DNA of 64,000 nucleotides from Orthonyx spaldingii (GCA_013397795.1 VZTJ01004489.1:154513-218512), one strand, 5' to 3'. Counted from the first letter of the stretch, positions 52,967 to 64,000 are shown. Notes: generated by a model not told the origin, from the sequence alone. Numbers and translations: made by a program.

Positions 52967-54000
52967 TGCTCTCCACCTAATACTGCTCTCCGTTTCCCTG
53001 TTCTGGAGCTTTGACCCTTCCATCCTGTCAGGTTTCCCATTACTGCTTGCATGTAGCTTATCTCAGTGTAAAGCAACGTGGACAGGAGATAAAAGCATTT
53101 CTCTTGCAATATACTTACAAATACATCCTTGGTTTGAAGAGCTGAGCCTGTTGACGTGTGTGTTGCTGAAAGGCAGCTGAGGAGGGGAGCAGGTAGGAAC
53201 CTGAGAGAGTGCAGTGCTCCAAAACTGAAGCTGTTTCTCTTCTTGAACGGAGGCGTTTGACCTTGAACCTTTTTCTTTCAGCTGCCTGGGATTATTTCTG
53301 TTGTTAAACTGCAGTCTGTGGAGTCAGGCTGTGTAATAACTGAGACGAAGGCCTAATCCCTCTCCAAGGCAACCAGACAGTTCAGAAATTAAGGAATTCT
53401 GGCAGTTGGATACTTGTCGTGTGACAAGGGCACTAATGCTAGTTTATGCTACGATGCCAGTGTGTAAAAGCAGGGTGTTTGGAGGGAGTTTAGAAATGTA
53501 GCAAATAAAATATACAAGTTTGCATTGGGATGAGAGGGAAGTCAGCTGTGTCATGTAGAGAATAATACTGTGAGATGGCTTTGCACTGATACTGGAGTTC
53601 CTTTGACTGCATCAGATCCCTTCAGAAAAGAAACTGTAGCGAAAATGTGAATGACAGAACTAATGGTTGGGAAATATGTCTGAAATTTTTTTACAAATAC
53701 TAGATTTCTTTGAAGTGTATCCAGAATTACTCAGAAATGGTTCTGCCTTATGTGCTAGACAGTGTACAACCATGTCAACGTTCTGTGTAAATGTCAAACA
53801 AATTAAGATGGTTTTGGAAGAATCTGAATATGAAAGGGCAGGATATTTAACTGTAAATAGAAGGCTTAGGGAAATGTCTTCATGAGCAACAAAATGAATC
53901 TGTATTTGTGCTGTGGCTTCATGTCAAATTGAGGAATTTAGTAGGACTATTTGGACAAGCTTTTAGCACTGCTCAGTGTTTAATTATAAATAGCAAAGGT

Positions 54001-54023
54001 ATATATACATATATATGTATATG
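54001..54023. repeat. Short TA-rich repeat
   Basis: An imperfect alternating TA tract ('atatatacatatatatgtat' and a few bases more), largely self-complementary. Simple repeat. Confidence 0.85.
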
Positions 54024-55321
54024 AATTGTATTCTTGCAGATACTGAAGAAACCTACGTTTGTTTAATCTTTGTATTTACCTTTAGTGCATTTTAACATTA
54101 AAAAAACCCTAAACTTCCAACATCCCCTAGCACCAGTGGCACTGTTGTTTTCTGTTTTTTTGTGAATTTGCATTTGAATGTTGTGGAGTATGGCATGTTC
54201 ATTTTCTTGCAGTACAAGCTTTACAGATACTGAACTGGGCAAAAATCCTTGGTTTCAATATTATAAAATGGTTTATTCCTGATGATGATGGAGAAGAAGG
54301 TTGAACTCAAGGCACACGAGTATTTCAGTCTGTGTAGGTGTGAGATAGGACCATTGATGACTTTTTCTTTCATTTTGCATCTACACTGCCAGCTCTGCTA
54401 AAGCCTGAAACTCTCTGGTACCACAGATGGCAGTGGCCTCTTTCTTTGCTCCAGGAGGTGGCCAAGCACTAAGGAAGGTTCTCAGGCTGTGCTGGGCCAT
54501 GTGGACAAGGTTGCACCAGTGTAAATGGCTGAAATGTCACAGTTCCTGAGCTGATACATAAGAGGAGTTACAGTGCAGTTCCTTTTCTTCTTAGCTATGT
54601 TAACTGTTCAAAATGAGTAAGAATAGGAAAAACATCCTGGATTTTTTAATCAGTACATTCTTGAGATTGATACACACAGGACAGGTCTATTTATCTTGAA
54701 GGGACATCATCTTAATAGCATTTTTTCTGACTAAAGCTATGAAGGCATGAGATTTGCAATATTATCAGAATGGCATCTGTCATTATTTCTCCTGATTTCA
54801 GTTGCAGCTGAGTAGGCTGACAGACAGCACTTTGTCCAGTCTGGTCTCTGATTTTAGAGCTAACTATCTAAATTTTTTCCCACATATAGTTTATTTATGT
54901 TAATCACTTTCTACAATGGTAGAAATGGTAGGCTTGTAAAATTTGCAATATTGTATTTACTAGCTTGATTTAAATAAATACTTACCAAACAGATGTAATT
55001 GGTAAAGATTACAGGCAATCTCCAAGGCACTGTAGCATTTTTTAAGTTGTTTGAAATTTTTGACTCATGTATTGAACAATTCATAGTTCTCAGAAAAGTT
55101 CATGTCCTTGTTTCTTTCTATTTAAATATGAATACATGTGATATCTAACAAAGCTTTTTTATAATTTGGAATCAGTTTTAAAAGAAGGAGAACTGTGATT
55201 TTCATTTAATGCCTGAATTTACCTTGTGATGCCTCTTGCGTACCTGCTGTTTGTCAACTTCATGATCTGGAGCAGGACAAATCACTGCTTGTCACTTTAC
55301 TAAATGTTACTCTCATTCCAG

Positions 55322-55731
55322 GAATGCAATTGCCTGAATTTTGGGAAGAGATGAACAGAGTCATTTCGGATTCTGAATTGGTGTCTGGTATTCCCTACTC
55401 ATCTGCAGTACCAGGACTGATTCAGTATCTCCAGAGCACCACCAAACTTGTACTAGCAGTGCTGTCAGTGACTGCAGGTCCTGACATCCAGAGCTGTGGC
55501 TCAGCTGCTGCAAAGAAAATGGCCAAGCCCTCATTGTCAGTAGCTCATCTCCTGCAGTGTGAGTTTCATGAAGTACGTCTGCTGGCACTGGAAGCAATAC
55601 AGCTGTGGCTGAAACAAAGAAATTCCAAGCAGATTGCAGAAGGAAGAGGTGTATTGTGTTTACTCATTGGTTTGGAAGACACTCTTCTCACAATGGCCTT
55701 GAAGGAAACAAATCCCCAGTGTTTTTGCAAG
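55322..55731 (+). CDS. THADA: THADA, window exon 4 (with GC donor)
   Basis: 410 nt, the largest exon here: two bases complete a glycine codon split from exon 3, then 136 codons end in phase 0. Recognisable THADA pieces are FWEEMNRVISDSELVSGIP, VPGLIQYLQSTTKLVLAVL, the helix FHEVRLLALEAIQLWLK and the end ETNPQCFCK; mammals have FWEEV, SGSELITGFP, VPGLPQYLQS, FPEVRSLTLEAL and HPECFCK there. The middle (about 55470-55550) is poorly conserved. The exon must end AAG|GCAAGA: the open frame runs on past it, but only this GC donor joins in frame to the next exon (CFCK|VLEILYNM, mammalian CFCK|ILKILHCM). The only nearby GT (GAGG|GTGCTT) would shift the frame. Confidence 0.95.
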
Positions 55732-56078
55732 GCAAGAGGGTGCTTTCAATTGACATTTTGTATGTTTTCAGTAAATTATGTTTTAAATTTTTATACTATT
55801 TTTGTAATTTTCAAAAATATATTTCAAACATGCATTATGCTTTTTAAATACTAGGTGAGTGGTTGGTGTTTTTTTACACTGAACAGGAGCTGTGCAATAA
55901 TTGTGTAACAGATGTTCTTGTGCAAAAGCAAGAACTTCCTCTTTCCTTTCTTAGAACTGTCCAGAGAGAATCTTTGTGTTCTTGGAGTGAAGCTTAAGTC
56001 TGTGTTTTATTGATCTCAAATGTGCACATTCCTGTTGAGACTGTCTGTAAATTCTTTGTTTGTGAATTGTGTCTGCAG
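55732..56078 (+). other. GC-AG intron of THADA, 347 bp
   Basis: It starts GCAAGA after AAG, the extended match to U1 that GC donors usually need, and ends 'gtgtctgcag'. The shortest intron in the window. No feature seen inside; T-rich. Confidence 0.9.
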
Positions 56079-56200
56079 GTGCTGGAAATTCTTTATAATA
56101 TGGATCTCAGAAATGTGCTTCCAAAGACTGAATGTTCTATAAAAAGGAATCCAAATGATCTCTTAACCTGGAGTTTAAACCTCGCAGATAGCTCTAACAG
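56079..56200 (+). CDS. THADA: THADA, window exon 5
   Basis: 122 nt, 40 codons plus two bases. The acceptor is GTCTGCAG and the donor CAG|GTATGG. The translation VLEILYNMDLRNVLPKTE, then a charged loop, then DLLTWSLNLADSSNR (serine completed by exon 6) corresponds to mammalian ILKILHCMDPGEWLPQTE and the FLIWTMDIASN stretch. It is one HEAT-like helix pair of the C-terminal region. Frame and phase agree with both neighbours only if the GC donor of exon 4 is used, which supports that call. Confidence 0.95.
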
Positions 56201-57593
56201 GTATGGTCTGTCATGCATGTCATACTTCTAAAATTTTAAATTTTTTTTTAAAACTTTCAATATTGAACATTAATATCTTGATTTGAGACTGTCCTTTGAT
56301 TTAAAACTCCATGTTTCAGAAAAGTGAGTGTGGCTTGTTTGAATAAAGAGGGTTCTTGGGAATTTTTTAGAGAAATTAGATGTGGATCTGAATTATTAAA
56401 AAGGCCCACAAGTCATACTAGCACCTTGTAAATGTCCAGTAGTACAGTTCCTGAAGCAATAAGTTACTCTGAATGTCCAGTGATAGCCAGTGGACATAGT
56501 TCTTCCTGAACGGTAATTGGGAAACACCCAGTTTCACGTAGAATTAACAATTAGCATTAATGATCTAACCATACACTCATTTACTGTGAATCTGCCATCC
56601 ATCCTATCCTGGTTTATGGGCAGATGGTTTGTAGAATGACAGATCTCATTTAACTTGTTGGATTGGCAGAAATGGTTTGCAAATCCTTAGGGTTTGCACT
56701 CCTTATGCAGATTGTACAGTCAGCAGAAAGCACTAAAAATCTGGAGCCAGTTTTTAGTTCCTACTGAATTAGAAGCTGTGTCCATCCATTCATAATGGAA
56801 TGCACAAACAGGGTTACAGTGTCCAGGCTCTAAGGGTATGACATCCTGTTTCTGATAGCTTTTTAAGCCATGTAAACATTGCAGTCCAGTGTTACAAACA
56901 TTGGATATAGAGGGTATAGAGAGAACAGCATTTTATAGCTGTGAGCATTTGCTGCTGATTTGCACTGAATTGTTCAAGTTCAAATGGTGATGACAGGGAG
57001 TGATCATTTCTGGGATGAAGTAGGATACTGATGGTAAAATAACACTGACTGGTGCTGTTAAGAGGAAATGGCTGAAATAGCTGGCCTTACTGCTCAGGTG
57101 TTGCCATTTCCCATGGTGGGAATAGGCTTCAGAAGCCACAGTGCCAACAGCCACGTCCTTAGGTCCTGCTAGGCAGCAGGGAGGCTTGGAAGCTGGCAGT
57201 AGGCATATTCTGCACTAGGAGCATTTCTAGCAGCAGTAGAAGAGATATTCCTGCATCTAAACACCAACTTGAAGAGATGCTTTTGTTTACAATTTAAAAT
57301 AATGTCTGGTTTATTTGACTTGGGTTCCATTTTCAAATGTGTTCTCATATGAGAAGTATGTAAATAGAAAATAAACGTGACAGAAGTGAAAGTAAGGGCA
57401 TGTTTCATTTGCGTATCAGCTAAAAACTTAGGTAACATTTAGATCTCTAGTGTAAAAACTCCAAGTGCTCAGCTTGAAAAATACCCATTGGTGATAATCA
57501 GAAATAATTAAGAGCTGGCTGGTTTTCTTCTAGAGGTGAAATGATGGCAGAAATAGCTGTTTTTTTGATATGTGCTTTGCCTTGTTTTCTCAG
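56201..57593 (+). other. THADA intron, 1.4 kb
   Basis: GTATGG donor and 'cttgttttctcag' acceptor. I see no repeat family, RNA or coding segment. A frame open from about 57541 into exon 6 is simply the upstream extension of a different frame. Confidence 0.85.
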
Positions 57594-57666
57594 CCCTGAA
57601 GCTCAAACCATAGCTCTCAAATTTGCCTCCAAATTGATTATCCACCTTTTGCAGAACCATCAGCAG
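57594..57666 (+). CDS. THADA: THADA, window exon 6
   Basis: 73 nt: one base completes the serine from exon 5, then 24 codons end in phase 0 at CAG|GTAAG. The translation PEAQTIALKFASKLIIHLL followed by QNHQQ matches the mammalian EIQSVALRLASKVISHHMQ helix. It is the smallest exon in the window and encodes a single amphipathic helix of the repeat solenoid. The same reading would continue into the intron without an immediate stop, but the mammalian protein and the clean donor support the boundary given. Confidence 0.94.
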
Positions 57667-59581
57667 GTAAGGGAAATGGAGCTAATTAACAGTGTTGTAA
57701 TTCTGGAGTTTTTGGTGATGGCAGTAATGTGGCTTCCTTTAGACCCAAGCCCCAAGCCTGTGTTTTCTTGTGTCCTTGCACCATTTTTGATACTGTGTCT
57801 TCCTCCCTGAATACACTGCCATGTTCTGAAATGAAACAGCCATGAATGTCATCTCAGTATATCCCTCTTAGTGTCAAGTTAAATTTCTGATGGAGTAATT
57901 TCAGCTTTTGAGCTCATCCAAAATGGTCACTATAATGTGGAAAGGGAAATGCCTGCAGTGTTTCATGCCTGCTCTGAATCCAGTCCTTCTACTGAAGTGC
58001 AACTTTGTTGTGGTTTCTTGATTTTTGGAGAGCCCATAGGAGAGCAGGTCAGGTGGGAAGGCATGAAGCTGAAGCAGTGGTTGGGTGCAGTTCCCAGCCA
58101 GCACAGATTTCTTTTGATTTTAAATTGTCAGTCTGTGATGTCACATATGTATGTGTAGAACAGTGCAAGACATTTAGTGCTAGACATTTTAAAAATATTT
58201 TCAAAGACACAAAACCCACTTAGTAGATATTTTAAAACAAACAAAACTCTCATGATCTGTTTTAAAAGGAAGATTTTTTTCCCTTACATAGCTGTTATTT
58301 TTCATAGAATGAGCAGCAGAATGGATTCATATTATATATTACTAACCTTGTCTCATTATTAAAAAAAATAAAATCAGATTTGCACACAAAAATTAAGGAA
58401 CATGAATTGTTAAATCTTTTTGTTAAAGGAAAGGCATAGTATGAGGACTTAAAGTTTAACATAACAGAGGAATTAATGAAAAACGCTGTAACAATCTTAA
58501 CTAGAAATGCTAAAATAACTTTCTCTAATAAGCATATAAATCATGAGAGATCTAAGATACACCCAGAGAGAGAGCTTTTGGCTTTGGGAAAGACCAGGTA
58601 CATCAGTTTTCCATCTAAATTTTGTCTTTGGGCTTGCATTCAGTATTTACATCTCTGGAAGGGATTTTCTCTTCCATAAGGTAAAAGTTAGGTTCTGTCT
58701 TTCTAGATAGTCTGTCCATGTGTCTGCTTGAAATTTGAGTCATTATAACATCTTGGGAGATTTATTTTTTTTCTTTTTGCCTGTTACAGATTCTGTAGGA
58801 CATGCTCTGGCTCTGTCCCTTTGTGCAGTGCAGGTACATGGCCCTGTACCAGGCAGAATGAGACAGAGTACAACTGAGGTTTCATTTACTCCTCAGTTAA
58901 TGAGGTGGATTGAGAACTGGCTGAATGGCACATCCCAGAGAGTTGTAATCAGTATCACAGGGTTGGTCTGTCACTGGTGGTGTCCCCAAGGTTCAGTACT
59001 GGGGCCAATAATTGTTTAACTTACTCATCAATGACTTGGTGAAAGGGACAGACCCCTGCTCAGCAAGTTCACTGACAACACAAATCTGGGAGGAGTGGAG
59101 TGGCCGATACCCAAGGGCTGTGCAGCCCCTCAGAGGGACCTCAACGGGGTGGAGAGATGGGCAGAGAGGAACTGTCTGAAATTCAACAAAGGGAAGTCCA
59201 GGGTCCTGCAGCTGAGTAAGAATAACCCCATGCACCAGCACAGGCTGGGTGCAGAGCTGCTTTCCAGCAGGTTGGCTGAGAAGGACCAGCATGTTTGTCT
59301 TTGGCTTGCATGTGTAGAAGAACTGAGGACACAAGAATATACTTTGACTTGTGTGGTCATTGGTGAGTTTGGTGTGAAGGGACAGTGCAAGAGACTTGCC
59401 TGTGAATACTGCTCTGACTGAAAGAAAATCTCCCAACTTTTAAATGTTCATGTGGGATTCACCACTTTGAAAAAGCCTGGCATTTGCTAATGAGCAGTAT
59501 CCCTTTGGCCATAGTTTAATGTGGTGGTAAGAGAGAACACCAGCTTGTACAGCATACATCTCACATGTTCTGTGCCTTCAG
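57667..59581 (+). other. THADA intron, 1.9 kb
   Basis: GTAAG donor and 'tgtgccttcag' acceptor. It contains the decayed sense CR1 fragment listed separately; the first 1.2 kb shows no named feature. Confidence 0.85.
58880..59315 (+). repeat. CR1 LINE fragment, reverse-transcriptase region, sense, decayed
   Basis: The translation gives CR1 ORF2 RT blocks in order: LMRWIENWLNGTSQRVVIS (about 58900), the block CPQGSVLGPI (about 58985), then, after a frame change, KFTDNTNLGG (about 59065), EGCAAP/QRDLNGVERWAERNCLKFN (about 59110-59190) and AEKDQHVCL near 59280. The catalytic FADD motif is altered to FTDN and the frame is broken between blocks, so it is inactive. It is truncated at both ends and edges are approximate; CR1 similarity might start as early as 58790. 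Confidence 0.85.
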
Positions 59582-59726
59582 ATTTCAGAAGAAGTGTTGA
59601 AAAAATGGGTTCAGCTGATCGTGTATTTTTGTGGAGATGAGCAAGAGACAGAGATGCTGTTAGCAGCTGCTGAAGTTCTTAAAAGCATAACATCATTCAT
59701 TCTCATCAGTGAGAAACTCATCCTTG
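59582..59726 (+). CDS. THADA: THADA, window exon 7
   Basis: 145 nt, phase 0 entry, 48 codons plus one base (G|GTAAG donor). The translation ISEEVLKKWVQLIVYFCG, then DEQETEMLLAAAEVLKSI, then TSFILISEKLILG (last glycine completed by exon 8) matches mammalian ELKQWVQLVIL and LAVVEVLTSTTPLFL. It encodes two helices of the C-terminal solenoid. No in-frame stop and no odd splice site. The 1.9 kb intron before it carries a CR1 fragment that ends about 270 bp before this exon. Confidence 0.95.
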
Positions 59727-62700
59727 GTAAGTAGCTTGAACAGTAATTTTCTGGATCTTTTTTGATAAAATCCATCAATAAATTATTTCAAATGTATTGT
59801 ATGTGCACACACAGTCAAAACATAATTGCATCAAACAGGGTTTTTGAAAATTTAAATAGAATTTAATTATGAAACATATAGACTTATTTAAATTCTGGTA
59901 TAAAAACCACATGTGCACAGCCTCTTGCAATTGCAATAACTCTGCAGAAGGGGCACATGAGATGTTGTTACGTCTCCAGGTCACTGTACATTGCAGTACA
60001 GAATTCCTGCCTTGCAATTGTTCTGTGACTTGAATCTTTCTGTAATACTGTGTTGGTGATGTGGACATACTTTAACACTGGGAGTGCAACAAAGCTGTGC
60101 TGGCTGGATGTTGAAACGAAGGGCTTCAGTTTGGAAGTGAGAGACATGTTCTACTATAAGAATAATTAATAACTGGATCACATTATGTCTCCCAGGTATA
60201 AGGATTCTTTTTTCTTTTTAAGTTAACATTAGATTGTCTCTTTAGAAAAGAAAGAAAGAGAACAAACAAAACCTACACAGCCTTATTCAACAGTACATTA
60301 GTGACTGAGAGGCAGAGCTAAGTGAAACTCTCTGGTTTGTTCTGGAGAATAGATGGGGTTTTTCTTTTAGCTTCCCCCCCCCCCCCCCCTTCTTTGAATA
60401 GAGAGTAGTGGGATTTTGTGACTAAAGGGCTGGGAAATATGGCAGAATAGGTAGTGATAGATGATAAATTATTTTGCTTCCTGAACAAGACAGACAATTT
60501 TAGATACTTTTAATTCCTGTGATACTTTATTGCAGTATAGTTATATAAATGTTTTCAGTTTAAGTAGCTTAAGGCCATTAATATGGACTGGATACAGATT
60601 TCTCTTATATAAGAAGAACAATACATTTCTTAACCTGTAGACAGTGGTTTTGTGAAAATCAGCTATTATTTTGAGATGTGCCTTTTAAGAGGCATTGGTA
60701 ACATTTAACAGAGCTAAATCTGTTATTTGCGGTAGGAATTGCACTATTAAGTGTTCGTAGTATCAACTCTGGAAATCTTGACCTCCACCATCTAGATAAA
60801 GCTCTTCATAGGACAGACATTATTACCATTTTATGTTGAATGAAGACAGTGGAGGTATTGGAGTGAAAAACTCCCAAATGCTGTGTTTCTCATCTGTTGT
60901 TATTTGGATGTAGTCCATAGATGATGGACAACAGTTTCCTCTTTGATCTTGTCAAAACAGTTGCTGATTTCTATGCTTTCCAGTCAGGCAGATGTGAAGG
61001 TCTGAAATAAAAAATAGCAGCAGTTTGTATCCTGTATAAAATCCTAACAAAACAAATGAAAACAGAGAAGCAAACAAAAATAAATGGTCCCCAAACAGCC
61101 CAGAAAACAGAGCCCCAAGGCCTCAGTGGGCAAATCGTCTAAATTAGCTCTTTGCTCTCAAAACGGAGCCAGGGGAAGAAAGTACCTAGAACTATTAGTC
61201 TGGGGATCTTCATAATAGTGAAACTGTCAATAATACAGTGAGGAGTTTGGCAAATCAAGGACTTGATCTTCTGATTAGTTTTAGTGATATAAACCCAGAA
61301 TAATTCCATTAAAGGGGTTGTGTGCATACAGACAGCTTTGACTTCCACGCTTTGTTCTGCATCAGCTTGCTTGACCACATAAAGTAAAAAGTAGACGTTA
61401 AAGGAAGCTGTGGTTGTGTGAAATGGAGTTGTAGTCATTCCGAAGAGCTTCCAGTATTATGTCCATAAGAGGAAGAGGGTGAATGCCAGTCTATGTGTTC
61501 TGGGTGACCCCATCAACTCTCCATCAAGTTCCTTGAGGGTTTAGAAGAAGTCTTTCTGCAAATTCTGTTTGCAGACTTCCACCACTTCTGGAGATACAGC
61601 AGAAGCTTGTCTAGGTGGGAAAGCTGGCCACTGAGTCTCTAAGGGAATAATTATTCTGCTCTAGCTGTACCAGTATAACATTATTGAGTGTGTCATGCTA
61701 GGAAAAAATGCAACTTCTTTCTGAAATAATTATACTTCATGCCATTGCCACATAGGGAAGTTACAGGTAATACAGGAATGCTTCTTCTGCCTGCGTAGTA
61801 AAGCCTTGAGCAATTTACTTTGGCCAAGCAGAGAAATACAGTTGTCTGATTAGCTTTGTAATACAAATCTCTGATAAACCTGCTGAAAATATGGCAGAAG
61901 AAAACCAGCACAGCAATGAAACACAACTCTTTTGTTGTCTGTGGTCACCAGAAAGTAATATCTAACAGCTGGCTGCATCTAAAAGTGACCTTCCAGTAGA
62001 TGCTTTTAATCAGGATGTTCAACAAGACCTGAAAAGTCAGCTGAAAAATACCCCAGCAAACCTAGGAGTACAGCCTTGTGACTTGAGCTAGTCATCCATG
62101 GTGTGGCAGCACTAAGTGGCATGAGGGTATGCAAGGAGAGTATGACTTGTGAGGTGTGAGTTGCCCCTGGGGTGGTGTGTGCTGTCTGCCTGCTTGGGCG
62201 TTACCAGATCAGCACCTCCCTCTCTGCACTTCTCTCTGATTAGTCTTAACTGTGTACGTGTAATTACCCAATGGATTAAACTTGCTTCCAACAGATAGTG
62301 GGTGTAAGGCTGGCAGGGCCTGCTGGTGAGTGGTGGGGTCAGGTGGATGTGGGAGAAGGAGGTGGCAGGTGGATCCCTGAGAGGGGGCCTCATTTGCTGT
62401 TTCCAGCAGGAAAGGCCATTTTTGTCCAGCACGACCGGCAGTATCTGAAGAAAGCTTGGTTTGGCAACCTCTGCTCCAGGCAGATTGCAACTGCAAATCC
62501 GTGATCAGAATGCCTTGGTTACTCTCCAGCCACACAATTTTTGATGTTGCCAAACAGGAATTCTACACTCCTAGAAACTGTAGAAAATCGAGGGTACTCA
62601 CGACTAAAGTTGAACCCAGAGAGAGAGGCACATTCTTTTATCTGTTGCCCACAGTTTAAACCAAGCTGAGTCTGCCATCTAGATAAGGTTCACACATACT

Positions 62701-62850
62701 GAAAATACTTGGATCATATTGCCAGTCTTTTTCCCACTGGTTTGCCAATGCCTTTCATGTGTTGTGTCTAGGTGTGGACACAGAGCTCTCTAACTTATTT
62801 GAATGCATATAAAAAATAGAACTCTAATTTTTCTCCACAAATAAATATAG
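59727..62850 (+). other. THADA intron, 3.1 kb
   Basis: GTAAG donor and 'ataaatatag' acceptor, the latter with only a weak pyrimidine tract. It contains a C16 run at 60374-60389 and a GC-richer stretch at about 62120-62440 that is open on both strands but not recognisable. Nothing else seen. Confidence 0.85.
60374..60389. repeat. Poly(C) run
   Basis: Sixteen consecutive C on the + strand (a G16 run on the other strand, able in principle to form a G-quadruplex). True length is probably uncertain because such runs are hard to sequence. Confidence 0.9.
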
Positions 62851-62982
62851 GACTGTCTGATACCCTTGGTCTGTGGAAATGTGTGATTCTACTGCTGCAG
62901 AATGAAGATTTGGTAGTAAGAGATGCTGCTGCTGAAGTGATACAAGTGGCACAGTCTGAAAAAAAGAGCACTGAAGGAACAG
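62851..62982 (+). CDS. THADA: THADA, window exon 8 (last in window)
   Basis: 132 nt: two bases complete the glycine from exon 7, 43 codons follow, and one base carries over to the next exon (ACAG|GTATGT donor). The translation LSDTLGLWKCVILLLQ, then NEDLVVRDAAAEVIQVAQ and SEKKSTEGT matches the mammalian DTLALWKCVLTLLQSEEQAVRDAATETV stretch, which makes this one of the clearest matches. The VRDAA.E motif is typical of HEAT-repeat helices. The acceptor has a short, A-interrupted pyrimidine tract. The following THADA exon is not in the remaining kilobase. Confidence 0.95.
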
Positions 62983-64000
62983 GTATGTTAACATTACTTT
63001 TAAATATTATTGAACGTTTGGGAGGCAAAAGTATTTCTCTTCTCATCACAAATTTCTTGCTAACTGTAAAGTGCTTCATCCATCTCCTATAAATGTGTAC
63101 CATTAAAGATAACAGCAAGTTTGACGCCCACCATGCTTTATTATTTTTCTTTTACTGTTCTTGGTATAATTTGCATATGGTTACATGGAGATGTAAAAAA
63201 GACAACAGCAGTACTCAGCTTTTATGGTTCTTGCTGTGATGAGTCAACATTCACATAATTTCACAGTTTGAAAGTTCTTTAATACCAGCTCTGGTCTAAT
63301 ATAATGCAGTGCAAGACACTCCTTGAATCCCACGTTGTTACAAGAGCCTAATCACAGAGAGATAGGAATCTAGGAAGCATTATTCAACTCATTGATTCAT
63401 TATTAGACCTTGAAATCCATTTAGATCCAGATCAACAAAGACAATTCTCAGCATACCCACAATGTGCTTTTGAGGATGTGGGCCTTTTTGTCTGCTTGCC
63501 CTAGTTTACTCAACCCTATTAATTTTAAAATAGCCACAAAACTTGAGTAGGCTTAACTAATTAATGTGCTTCACTTTGAGAGTCTTTGCTGACACATTCG
63601 TCCATGTGTTGTGAATAAATTAGAGTTTACTACTAAGCTCATCTCTCTCTGGTGGTCCCTGGTCTACGCTACTCAGGAATGCCTGTACCAACTTGTCTGC
63701 AGTCAGTTCAAATTAGTCAGCCCTGTCCATGTGAACTTATGCTAGGCTGGAGATAAAGCAGCTCTGTGGTTTAAAAAAAAAAAATAGGAAAAGGCAGTAA
63801 AACTATGTTTGCCACTATTGTAGATAGAAGTAGCCAGGAATCTGCTCATGTGGCAAGTGTGGTTTTGAGCTGGCGCTGTTCAGGCACAGTGCTATGGGGT
63901 AGAAGAAGGTGAAAGGAGGGATATGGCATGGACAGCTTTCATCTTCCTGCTAAATCCCACAGCTGTGATTCCAGCACTGGCATCACAGCTTTGACAGTTT
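62983..64000 (+). other. 5' part of the next THADA intron
   Basis: Starts GTATGT and runs to the window end. It holds a poly(A) run of about 11 at 63773-63783 and otherwise nothing recognisable. The next coding segment (expected to continue the C-terminal region) was not found, so it lies beyond the window. Confidence 0.75.

Larger units (their letters stand above)
44236..55321 (+). other. THADA intron, 11.1 kb
   Basis: Bounded by GTAAG and 'ctctcattccag'. It contains a purine-skewed block (49805-50225), a CT microsatellite and a short TA repeat, listed separately. I recognise no CR1, other transposon, RNA gene or coding segment in 44.3-49.8, 50.3-52.9 or 53-55.3 kb; the open frames there do not resemble known proteins. 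Confidence 0.85.
4877..62982 (+). other. THADA: THADA gene, internal part (8 exons, 7 complete introns; both gene ends outside window)
   Basis: Seen: eight exons on the + strand join with matching phases into one uninterrupted frame of about 417 codons. All have AG acceptors; seven have GT donors and one has a GC donor. Family knowledge: THADA is a large, mostly alpha-helical HEAT/ARM-type protein of the THADA/Trm732 family. The yeast relative Trm732 partners the methyltransferase Trm7 (FTSJ1 in mammals) for 2'-O-methylation of position 32 in some tRNA anticodon loops, and fly THADA has been linked to SERCA calcium pumping and heat production. Human THADA is near 1950 residues, so about a fifth of the protein is covered. 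I place the segment after the DUF2428 core and before the C-terminal end, from memory. Introns are long upstream (26.5, 12.5 and 11.1 kb) and short downstream (0.35-3.1 kb). No promoter, start codon, stop codon or poly(A) site of the gene is in the window. Confidence 0.93.

Noticed and set aside
55732..55854. Continuation of the exon 4 frame to a stop at 55854
   Set aside because: After CFCK the translation becomes hydrophobic and T-rich with no family match, while the GC donor joins in frame to the conserved next segment. Treated as intron.
58993..59436. Minus-strand open frame of 147 codons
   Set aside because: Shadow of the sense CR1 RT fragment; no protein resemblance in that frame.
62112..62553. 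Minus-strand open frames of 106 and 114 codons
   Set aside because: Locally GC-richer sequence; translations are low-complexity and unlike any protein I know.

Overview
The window looks like avian nuclear DNA. It is AT-rich and mostly intronic, carries several truncated CR1 (chicken repeat 1) LINE fragments in both orientations, and contains eight well-spliced exons of one vertebrate gene on the + strand. There is no sign of bacterial, organellar or viral genome organisation: no operons, no long open frames, no rRNA or tRNA genes.

The gene is THADA (thyroid adenoma associated, the relative of yeast Trm732). I identified it because the exon translations line up, in order and in phase, with my recollection of the vertebrate protein. 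The window exons are 4877-5045, 31545-31660, 44150-44235, 55322-55731, 56079-56200, 57594-57666, 59582-59726 and 62851-62982. Together they give 1253 nt (about 417 codons) with one continuous frame across every junction. Both gene ends lie outside the window. The part seen is a helical, HEAT/ARM-like stretch in the C-terminal half, probably downstream of the DUF2428 core. One intron (55732-56078) starts with GC instead of GT.

Layout: 1-4876 is the 3' part of an intron, with a CR1 tail near 1.6-1.85 kb. 5046-31544 is a 26.5 kb intron holding antisense CR1 pieces at 7.5-8.07 kb (endonuclease region) and 10.2 kb, a sense CR1 at 14.47-15.47 kb interrupted by an N and an almost perfect 158-bp duplication (probable assembly error), several short tandem duplications and homopolymer tracts, and AT-rich stretches that might be conserved non-coding DNA. 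31661-44149 (12.5 kb) holds antisense CR1 tails at 35.5 and 40.6 kb and a tetranucleotide microsatellite. 44236-55321 (11.1 kb) has only simple repeats and a purine-skewed block. From 55.3 kb on, exons are denser, with a decayed CR1 reverse-transcriptase fragment between the exons at 57.6 and 59.6 kb.

I found no convincing new biological system. The observations most worth checking are the GC-AG intron, the probable misassembly at 14660-14976, the GC-rich, CpG-containing first window exon in AT-rich surroundings, and a short exon-like open segment at about 26.82 kb. All family assignments come from memory of protein and repeat sequences; no search was run.
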